A stretch of 40,984 nucleotides of DNA from assembly GCA_964522665.1 (NCBI GenBank), contig CAZFVY010000059.1, forward strand, positions 1-40,984. The letters are read 5' to 3'. Source of the DNA: CAZFVY01 sp964522665. Its GTDB lineage: Bacteria > Verrucomicrobiota > Verrucomicrobiia > Limisphaerales > CAZFVY01. Shown here piece after piece: positions 1 to 7,600 of the stretch (positions are counted from its first letter, which is position 1; every line of letters starts with the position of its first letter). Under the pieces are notes generated by a model. The model had not been told where the DNA came from, ran no database searches, and saw nothing but the letters and a program-made list of their open reading frames with translations. A program made the translations under genes and the position numbers.

Positions 1-1
1 T

Positions 2-829
2 CTCCTACGTTCCGAAACCGGGAACCTGGTGAAGGCTTTGCGAGCGCCCTCCGTCCGCGGCCGTTGGGGGGAAATCCAATTGAAGCGGGTGGTCGAACTG
101 GCCGGAATGGTCGATCACTGCGACTTTTTGGAACAACCGAGCGTGAACACGGACGCCGGCCGTCTGCGGCCCGATATGCGGGTTTTGCTGCCCAATAATA
201 AGACGATCATCATCGACGCCAAGGCGCCGCTGGACGCGTACCTGAAAGCGTTGGAAGCGCCGGATGACGCGACGCGGGTCGAGTGGCTCAAAGCCCACGC
301 GCGCCAGATTCGCGAACACATCAGCGCCTTGAGCCGGAAATCGTATTGGGACCAATTCGAGTCGGCGCCGGAGTTCGTCGTGCTTTTTCTGCCGGGCGAG
401 ACCTTCTTCAGCGCCGCGCTCGAGCAGGACCCCGAATTGATTCAAACCGGCGTCGAACAGCACGTCATTCTGGCGACGCCGACCACGCTGATCGCGCTTT
501 TGCTGGTGGTCGCCTACGGCTGGCGGCAGGAGAACCTGGCCGACAACGCCCGGGCGATCAGCGCGCTGGGGCAGGAACTCTACAAACGGGTGTCCGACAT
601 GGCCGAGCATTGGTCGCAGTTGGGGCGCAGCCTCGGCAACTCCGTGGATCACTACAATCGAGCGGTCGGTTCACTGGAGACGCGGGTGCTCGTGACCGCG
701 CGCAAGTTCAAAGAATTGGACGCCTCGCATCCGCAGACGGAAATCGCCACGCCCGCCCCGTTGGACCACGCGCCACGCTTACTGCAAGCCGCGGAGATGA
801 ACCCCGCCGACGCCGGTTTGCCCACCTGA
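2..829 (+). CDS. rmuC: DNA recombination protein RmuC, C-terminal part (runs off the left edge)
   Basis: The frame is open from the first bases of the window, so the true start lies outside it; the GTG at 29 is internal. The visible part is the conserved RmuC core: a VRGRWGE-type motif near the left edge, then NNKTIIIDAKAPLDAY, FVVLFLPGE and LATPTTLIALL. RmuC proteins are membrane-anchored with a long coiled coil followed by this nuclease-like core, and are linked to limiting inversions and rearrangements between repeats. Here the coiled-coil N-terminus is missing only because of the window edge. The C-terminal tail after about position 720 is poorly conserved and Ala/Pro-rich. The gene ends with TGA and converges on lpxA 17 bp away. 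The family call is firm; the biochemical activity is known only from homologues. Confidence 0.93.
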   Translation, partial: LLRSETGNLVKALRAPSVRGRWGEIQLKRVVELAGMVDHCDFLEQPSVNTDAGRLRPDMRVLLPNNKTIIIDAKAPLDAYLKALEAPDDATRVEWLKAHARQIREHISALSRKSYWDQFESAPEFVVLFLPGETFFSAALEQDPELIQTGVEQHVILATPTTLIALLLVVAYGWRQENLADNARAISALGQELYKRVSDMAEHWSQLGRSLGNSVDHYNRAVGSLETRVLVTARKFKELDASHPQTEIATPAPLDHAPRLLQAAEMNPADAGLPT

Positions 830-846
830 CGGGGCAGGTCTCCGAG

Positions 847-1620
847 TCACTTGCTGATGCCGCGTTCGCTGCCGCGGACGAATTGGATCAGGTGCGCGAC
901 CTCGGGCAGCTTGGGCAACTCGGCTTCGATGCGGACCAGCGCGTTGGAGACGGTCAACCCCTCGCGAAAAAGAATCTTGTAGGCTTGGCGGAGGGCGCTC
1001 TGGGCCTCGTCGGAAACGCCGTTGCGTTCGAGGCCGACCCGGTTGATGGTGCGGGTCTCGGCGGGATTGCCATCGGCCAGCATGAACGGCGGCACATCCT
1101 GCACGACTTTCGAGCAGCCGCCGATGATCGCCATTTTTCCGATGCGGCAGAATTGATGAATCGCCGCCAAACCGCCGATGACGGCGTAGTCTTCGACCAC
1201 GACGTGCCCGGCGAGCGTGCCGACGTTCGAGATGATGACCTGGTTGCCGAGGACGACGTTGTGGGCGATATGGCAGTACGCCAGAATATGGTTCCGCGAG
1301 CCAACCTGCGTGATTTCGCCGTCGCCGGTCGCGCTATTGACCGTGACGTATTCGCGAAACGTATTTTGGTCGCCGATGACCGTGCGGGCGACGCCGCCCT
1401 TCCATTTCAAGTCCTGCGTCTTGAGGCCGATGCTGGCAAAGGGAAAAATCTCATTCTCGCGGCCCAGCGTGGTGTGGCCGTCAATCACGACGTGCGAGTG
1501 CAGCGCGCACCGGTCGCCCAGCACGACGTTGGCGCCGAGGACGCAATACGGTCCGATTTGACAGTCGGCCCCGAGCTGAGCTTGCGGGTGAATGACCGCG
1601 GATGGATGGATCTCCGTCAC
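847..1620 (-). CDS. lpxA: Acyl-ACP--UDP-N-acetylglucosamine O-acyltransferase LpxA
   Basis: LpxA catalyses the first step of lipid A synthesis in the cytoplasm, moving a 3-hydroxyacyl chain from ACP to UDP-GlcNAc. The 257 residues match the family length. Residues 1-190 show the hexapeptide-repeat left-handed beta helix (repeats such as IGPYCVLGANVVLG). The HIAH motif places the catalytic base at His120, equivalent to E. coli His125; His117, His139 and His155 match the other conserved histidines. DVPPFMLADGNPA is the typical sequence after the helix, followed by a helical C-terminal domain. The start is GTG at 1620, giving a 4-nt GTGA overlap with the stop of lpxC-fabZ, so the two are probably translationally coupled and expressed together. 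Confidence 0.97.
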   Translation of the reverse strand: MTEIHPSAVIHPQAQLGADCQIGPYCVLGANVVLGDRCALHSHVVIDGHTTLGRENEIFPFASIGLKTQDLKWKGGVARTVIGDQNTFREYVTVNSATGDGEITQVGSRNHILAYCHIAHNVVLGNQVIISNVGTLAGHVVVEDYAVIGGLAAIHQFCRIGKMAIIGGCSKVVQDVPPFMLADGNPAETRTINRVGLERNGVSDEAQSALRQAYKILFREGLTVSNALVRIEAELPKLPEVAHLIQFVRGSERGISK

Positions 1621-2963
1621 GCGTCGATCAACATGAAAGTCACGTCGGCCTCGCTGACGACTTCGCCCTCCACCGAGCAGACGCCTTTGGCCTTGCCGAT
1701 CTTGCCGCGGGTCTTGACCAACTCAACCTTGATGACGAGCGTGTCGCCGGGCCGGACGGGCCGGCGCCACTTGACGCTCTCGGCGGACATGAAATAGGCG
1801 AGTTTTCCGGCGTTCTCGGCCTGCTGGAGCATCAGGATTCCGGCCACTTGCGCCATCGCCTCCAATTGCAGCACTCCCGGCATGATCGGGTGATTCGGAA
1901 AATGCCCTTGGAAATAGGGTTCGTTGACGCTGACGTTTTTGACGCCGGTAAGCTTGTTGCCTTCGACATGGGTCACCTTGTCCACCATCAAGAACGGATA
2001 CCGGTGCGGGAGTATCCGCATGATCTGCATGACGTCGAGCGTCGCGCCGTCCTTGAGCGTCGGGGCGGGCAGCGCGGCTTCGCGGGGCGCGGGCGGGGGC
2101 GGCGGGCTGAAGGTCTGGGCGGCGACTATCGGCTTGCGCATCTGCGCGAGAATCTGCCGTCCGAAGGCGCAATTTCCGGTATGGCTGGGCCGGACCGCGA
2201 TGACGTGGCCTTGCAGCGGGCGTCCGATCAAAGCGAGATCGCCGAGAATATCGAGCATCTTGTGGCGCACGAACTCTTCTGGGTAGCGTAACGGTTCGTT
2301 CGTCAACACGGCGTCATCGCGAATCACGACGGCGTTCTCCAGGCTGCCGCCCTTGATCAAACCATTCTTAATGAGAAACTCGATCTCCTCGAAGAAACAA
2401 AACGTCCGCGCCGCCGAAAGCTCCTTCAACCAGGTTTCCGGGGTGACTTCGAGACTGAAAAGTTGAGTGAATCGGCCGTTCTTGCCGGCGCTCGTGCAGG
2501 TGATCTTCAGGCGGTCGTGCGGGAACACCGACATCAGCGTTTCCCCGGTTTCCATCTCGATTGGCGTCGTCACCTTGTACGATTCGCGCTTCTCCGTTTG
2601 CGGAACGATGCCGGCCGCCGTCACCATCTTGCAATACTCGCGCGCGCTGCCGTCGGCCACCGGCGGCTCATTCGCGTCCAACTCGACAATCGCGTTGTCG
2701 ATTCCGAAACCGGCAAAAGTCGCCAGCACGTGCTCGACAGTGTGCACCTTGACGTTGCCCTTGGCCAGCGTGGTGGAGCGGACGGTCTCGGTTACATTTT
2801 CCACGCGGGCTTCGATCTCGGGCCTGCCATCCAGGTCCAGCCGGCGAAAGCGGATGCCGGTGTTGGGCGGGGCCGGCAGGAAGGTCATCGAGACCTCAAG
2901 CCCGCTGTGCAGGCCGATTCCCTTCAGCCCGGCTGATTCCCGCAACGTTTGCTGTTGTAACAC
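1617..2963 (-). CDS. lpxC: Bifunctional UDP-3-O-acyl-N-acetylglucosamine deacetylase / 3-hydroxyacyl-ACP dehydratase (LpxC-FabZ fusion)
   Basis: This single 448-residue chain joins two enzymes. Residues 1 to about 283 are LpxC, the zinc deacetylase that commits precursors to lipid A. Its ligands are visible: His78 in HTVEH with general base Glu77, then His234 and Asp238 in RHKMLDILGD, and His261 in HTGN. A Pro/Ala-rich linker covers about 284-303. Residues about 305-448 are FabZ, with LPHRYPFLMVD, catalytic His354 in GHFP and Glu368 in PGVLQLEA. LpxC and FabZ compete for the fate of 3-hydroxyacyl-ACP, so fusing them fixes the ratio of lipid A to fatty acid synthesis. Such fusions are known in Bacteroidota and PVC bacteria. 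The chosen start is GTG at 2963; no strong Shine-Dalgarno is visible. lpxA follows with a 4-nt overlap. Confidence 0.96.
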   Translation of the reverse strand: MLQQQTLRESAGLKGIGLHSGLEVSMTFLPAPPNTGIRFRRLDLDGRPEIEARVENVTETVRSTTLAKGNVKVHTVEHVLATFAGFGIDNAIVELDANEPPVADGSAREYCKMVTAAGIVPQTEKRESYKVTTPIEMETGETLMSVFPHDRLKITCTSAGKNGRFTQLFSLEVTPETWLKELSAARTFCFFEEIEFLIKNGLIKGGSLENAVVIRDDAVLTNEPLRYPEEFVRHKMLDILGDLALIGRPLQGHVIAVRPSHTGNCAFGRQILAQMRKPIVAAQTFSPPPPPAPREAALPAPTLKDGATLDVMQIMRILPHRYPFLMVDKVTHVEGNKLTGVKNVSVNEPYFQGHFPNHPIMPGVLQLEAMAQVAGILMLQQAENAGKLAYFMSAESVKWRRPVRPGDTLVIKVELVKTRGKIGKAKGVCSVEGEVVSEADVTFMLIDA

Positions 2964-3111
2964 GGCCCGGATTAAAACCCGCCCTACGTCGCGTTGGCAA
3001 GCTAACGATTCCTGCGGCCGACGGCGGCGGGCGTCCTCAAGGCGATTACCTTTTGGGCCGCTCAGTCCCTAGGCGGGTCGGGTCGGCGCCGGTTCCGGCC
3101 GATCGACAACT

Positions 3112-3948
3112 CTACTTTGCCACCGTCATGCGCGCCTGCAGCCAATTCAGGTCCTGGTTGTTCGGTGAGGGCTGGTCGTGATCGTGAAAGATAATGTTGC
3201 CGGGGGAGATCGTCCGCGGATCACGCCACACGTGGGTTTCCGCATGGCCGTCCGCGAACGATAGGACGCCTGATTTGGAGTGCAGCGCGCCGGGGTACAT
3301 AAAAAAGTGTCCGGTGCGGGCGGGTTGCATGAAGACGCCGAAAAACGGCCAGCAAATGCTGCTCGGATTCATGTCCAGGAACATAATCAGCTCGGAGGGC
3401 GAGACTCTTCGAACCTCGGTGAGTTTGTGGTAAATCTCGTAATGCGTTCCGTCGAGGCTCGCGTAAAAGGTTCCGTCCCAGCCCACGTAAGCGTTGAGCG
3501 CGTAGCTGCGAACGGTCGGGAGGAGGCTTCTGCCTTCCGGCAACAGCGTGCGATCGGAGGGGCATTTGTAAATCTCGGCGCCTTTGAGATAGGCGGCAAA
3601 TTGAGCGTATTTCGGGTCGATTAAAAGATTCGCGTTCACCGGGTCGGTCGAGGCGGTGTTGTCGTGCTTCATGTGGCCTTGGACCCACCTCAGGTTGTGG
3701 GAATCACCGCCGTCGGGCACTTGTCCGTTGAGCGGGAAGGCGTCGTTGTTGTCGGTGACGTAAAGCATCGACGCGATGCCGAGTTGGCGCACGTTGCTGA
3801 TGCATTTGGCGCGCCGGGCGTATTCCTTGGCTTTCCCGAGGGTCGGCAGCAGCAGCGAGGCCAGGATCGCGATGATGGCGATGACCACGAGCAATTCAAT
3901 CAGCGTGAAACCGTCCTTGCGGGGCGAGCAGGGCAAAAGCTGTCTCAT
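3112..3948 (-). CDS. Prepilin-type N-terminal cleavage/methylation protein (type II pseudopilin-like, H-X9-DG family style)
   Basis: The 278-residue product starts with a short basic leader and the prepilin peptidase site DG|FTLIELLVVIAIIAILA (cleavage after about Gly13), then a hydrophobic helix and a large globular domain. Near the C-terminus the segment LSFADGHAETHVWRDP resembles the H-X9-DG motif of the large prepilin-like families expanded in Verrucomicrobiota and Planctomycetota. After cleavage by a PilD-type peptidase the protein would sit in the inner membrane with its C-terminal domain in the periplasm; the individual role of these paralogues is unknown. The ATG at 3948 gives a normal leader length. 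It lies upstream of lpxC-fabZ on the same strand with 148 bp between, so a separate transcription unit is possible. Confidence 0.85.
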   Translation of the reverse strand: MRQLLPCSPRKDGFTLIELLVVIAIIAILASLLLPTLGKAKEYARRAKCISNVRQLGIASMLYVTDNNDAFPLNGQVPDGGDSHNLRWVQGHMKHDNTASTDPVNANLLIDPKYAQFAAYLKGAEIYKCPSDRTLLPEGRSLLPTVRSYALNAYVGWDGTFYASLDGTHYEIYHKLTEVRRVSPSELIMFLDMNPSSICWPFFGVFMQPARTGHFFMYPGALHSKSGVLSFADGHAETHVWRDPRTISPGNIIFHDHDQPSPNNQDLNWLQARMTVAK

Positions 3949-4623
3949 AGGATTTCATCCCGCTGGCGCCTGCGGACAACCGGCGCGACTCGGTTGTTGA
4001 ATCGGCCATGCCGGTCAAAATTACTCGCTCGGGAGAGCTGGTAGTCCGCGTTGGCTCAGTTTGGGATTCGCTGAAGCTAAAGCCGCTTGAATCTGGCCGC
4101 AAGGGAAAACGAGACGTTGAAAATCAGCCGTGGTAAGAAAGAATTCTTCCGCGGGACCTCCGGTCTCGAAGCACACGCACCGGACAGTTGGCCTCGTCCC
4201 AGAGGGACGACGGAGAGTAGCTCGGCGTTTCAACGCCGAGTTTAAGGCGGATTGACCAAAAGTCCCGATAGGGACGGCTGAGATAGAGATACTGAAGCAG
4301 TAGCTCGATGAGGTAAAAGCTTACAACGGCGGTTTGAACGTCTCGATCTCGGCCGTCCCTGCGGAACTTAGACATGATCGCGTGCGTGACTCGACGTTGA
4401 AACGCCGAGCTACTTTCATCGGCCCTTCCAAGGCCGTGGTCTCGCGGTCGGCCCCCCCGGGTTGCCTCGCTTCCGGGTCAACGAATACGTGCGGACACAA
4501 GCGGATTCGGTCGGCGGGAGAATCCTGTCTCCCACCCAAACCAGCCCGTGAAATCCAATCGGGGGGCATCGTCGCCTTGCCTCCGCCGCCTTGGCCCCGC
4601 TTCGGAACGTCGCGACGACGCGC
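3949..4623. other. Non-coding region with palindromic elements
   Basis: No convincing gene is seen in these 675 bases: open frames on both strands are short, cross the palindromes and lack family motifs. A perfect 7-bp hairpin (TCGTCCC AGA GGGACGA) lies at 4194-4210, and a long imperfect palindrome at 4216-4414 (separate entry). The region separates PFOR from the prepilin-like gene, both on the minus strand, and should hold the promoter of the latter, but no clear -35/-10 pair stands out. Confidence 0.6.
4216..4414. repeat. Long imperfect inverted repeat (REP/BIME-like or MITE-like element)
   Basis: The left arm 4216-4241 (starts AGTAGCTCGGCGTTTCAACG) and the right arm 4389-4414 are reverse complements at 25 of 26 positions, the first 20 outermost bases being identical. 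Each arm is itself a hairpin: CTCGGCGTT at 4221-4229 pairs with AACGCCGAG at 4232-4240. Further in, about 4269-4290 and 4341-4362 also pair imperfectly (AGGGACGGC.GAGAT on one side, ATCTCGGCCGTCCCT on the other), so the whole 200 bp could fold into one cruciform. This architecture of small palindromes in inverted pairs resembles REP/BIME elements mobilised by RAYT transposases, or a MITE. No transposase or clear target-site duplication is visible, so the class is inferred. Confidence 0.6.
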
Positions 4624-7600
4624 TTATGCGGCGGCCGTGGCTGGCTTCGGCGCTGGGGCAGGCGCCGCGGGCGCGGCGGGCTTGCTTAGTGAGGCGATCT
4701 CGGCCTCGTAAAGCTCGCGGGTCCGGCTCTTGAGATCGGTGATCGCGATCTTGCCTTCATCCACTTTTTTGAGGAGCGATCGTTGCGCGAGGTAGTCCTT
4801 GTTGGTGACACCGGCTTTGCTTTGGAGCATTCGCCACGCTTTGCGGCGTTCCACCGCGAAGAGCACCATTTGGCGCGACACGGCGTAATACTTAATCTTC
4901 TCGTTGATCTCCGATTTGATGTAAACGGTGAAACTGGAGACGAAGCTGCGGTGATTCGGGTCGAACACGCGGCGGTGGATCACGTCATCCTGCGTGATGA
5001 GCACGAGCATGTCTTCCAAGTGAATGAGATTCTTGGCCTCCTCCTCGGTGATCGATTTGACGTGCTTGCGGAAACGCCCTTCCGAGAGCGCCCAATGCGC
5101 CACTGTAAAGCTGTAGGCTTCGCCGCCGGTTTTGAATTTGGTCCGCCACCAATCACGCTCGGGGGTCGGATTGCCTTTGATGTCGAAGGCCTCCTGCGAG
5201 GTCTCACCCTTGCGCGGGTTGAAGACGAATTCCGGCATGCCGCGCGCGTCCCGCACGAGCTTGGCTTGGTCAGCGGACATATTGTCGCCGACGCCATGCT
5301 CGGGCTGGCAGGTCGTGTAACTCTGGAAAAAGGCGGTGCCGCGGTATTCGAGGCCGTCAAGGAGGGCCTTGTAGAGTTTGGCGGCATTCGCCATCGAGAC
5401 CTGCGCGACGAAGGGCGAGCCGTGTCCGCTGGTGAAAGCCTCAGCGACGCACTTCTTTTCGATGAGTTTGCCTTGGGAAGCGACGCCGAATTGATTCATG
5501 TCGTACCCGCCGAGCATCGTGGAGGAATCGGAGTTTTGCCCGCCGGTGTTCGAATAGACCTGCGTATCGAGCATCATCATCTTGACGTTCGGGCGATTCT
5601 GCAAAACCACCTTCGAGACGTTTTGGAAGCCGATGTCGCCGAACGCGCCGTCGCCGCCAATGACCCAAACTTTGGGCAATTCGCGAATCTCCTGCTCGGT
5701 CATGAGCGCGTCATCCATGTGCGTGAAGAGGAAGTAATCGGCCGGCGAGACGACTTGGTCGGCGCGCTCAAGCAGCGCGTCGGCGAGGCGCTCGGGAACG
5801 ACCGAGCGGCGGCTGTGGTTGAGGATGACCGATTCGCTGAGCAACCAGCTAATGGTCGCGCCATCCTGGAAAAGGGAATTCATCCACGGATAGGGATGGG
5901 GATTCGACGGCGGAGTCGAACCATAGACGGTGTTGCAACCGGTACTGGCGCCCATGAACATGACGGACATGCCATTGGCGCGGTGCCCGTCGATGGCTTG
6001 CAGATGCTTGTGATTGAACGCGTCGAGCCGCATCACCGCGGTCATCGCGTTGATGATGGTCTCCTCGTTGATCCGCCCGTGCTGGGCTTCGTAACCGGCG
6101 ATCCGGTTCGCGGTATCCTCGTCGTTCTCGCCGCCCAGACCCATGAGGGCGTGGGCGATCGTCTTGCGGAACAGTTCGTACTCTTCAGGCGACCGGTCCT
6201 TCAATGCCTTCAGTTTCGCGGGGCCTTCCTGCTCGACGCGGGCGGCCTTGGCCTGCAGACGATCGGCCTTTTTGTGAAAGAGCGGGCGCATGTAGGCTTC
6301 GGTGATCGAGGTAGCGGCGCGCAGGACGCTCTTCTCGCCGCAGCCGGCGCAGGCGCCGTCGCCGGAAACGAGCGCTTCGTAATTGCGGCGCACCATCAGG
6401 TGATTGCGGAGCGTGGCTTCGCGGGATTGTTCGGGGCTGTCGTCGCTGTAAAGCCCGAGGAACTTCTGCGGCGTGTCGGGCAGGAGGCGCGAGAAAATCT
6501 GCGCGGTGGTCAGCTTGGCGTTGAGTTCCTCGGTTTCCACCGTCATCCGCAACGCGTCATGATCGCCGCAGACTTGCACGCATTCGCCGCAGCCTTTGCA
6601 AAGGTCCGAGACGAAGATCGAGAACAACCCGCCGCTGCCGGCCTGTTTGGTCTCGAGCGAGCGGAAGATGGCGGGCACCGCGGTGTAGGCGATGGGGAGT
6701 TGGTCGATGATCGCGGTGAACTGTTCGCGGGCCTCCGCCGAAATCTCGGTCAACTGATTGACCTCGTCGCGGATAATATCCTGGAAGGGCGTCTTCTCCT
6801 TCTTCTGGATCGCGGCGTTCATCCGGACGCGCGAGCGGGTTTCAATGCCTTTGAGTTCCTGGACCAGTTTGCCGCGTTGGGCGGTGTCTTTTACGTAATG
6901 GACCGCGGCGGTTTTCAAAACCGTGGCGACGTCCTGAGCGGTGTTGGGCAGGGCGGTGTCGGGGCAAACGCTGATGCACTCCATGCATTGGGTGCAATTC
7001 TCGGCGATATAAACCGGAGTCTCGCGGCGGGCGACGTATTTGGACTGGGTCGCCCCGGTGCCGGCCGCCATGACGCCGCACGAAGCGAGCGCGCTGGCCG
7101 GTTGGTGGTAGCCCAAGCCGCTGCGGAATTCCTTGTCAAAAACCGCCTGGGTCTGAAACGGCGCCCGAATCTGTTGCGCGGGGCGGGCGAACCCGGCGAT
7201 CGATCCGCCGGTGTTGCAGCCCGAGGTCGGAATCATCTCGTCCACGCCGAGGGGCCAGATGGGCGGGTTTCTCATGCTCGAACGGTCAGCGTCACCCGCC
7301 TCGCCGTATTTGATTTCGTGAACGCGGTTGAAGCCGTCCTCCATGACCTTCATGTTCGAGGTCACGACGGCGTCGCCGAAGCGGCCGAACTTCTTCTTAT
7401 ACTGTTGATGGACGGTTTGCTGGAATTGCTCCTCGCTGATGCCGTACTCGGCCAGGAACGGCGATACGCGAAAAAAGGCGCCCAGGAAAGAATTGCCCTG
7501 CATGCGGAGTTGCAATTCAGGACTCTTCGTGGCTCCGCGGGCGATTTCAAAACCGGGCAGGATGAACACGCGGATGTTGTTGTCCTTGATGAACTGGCGA

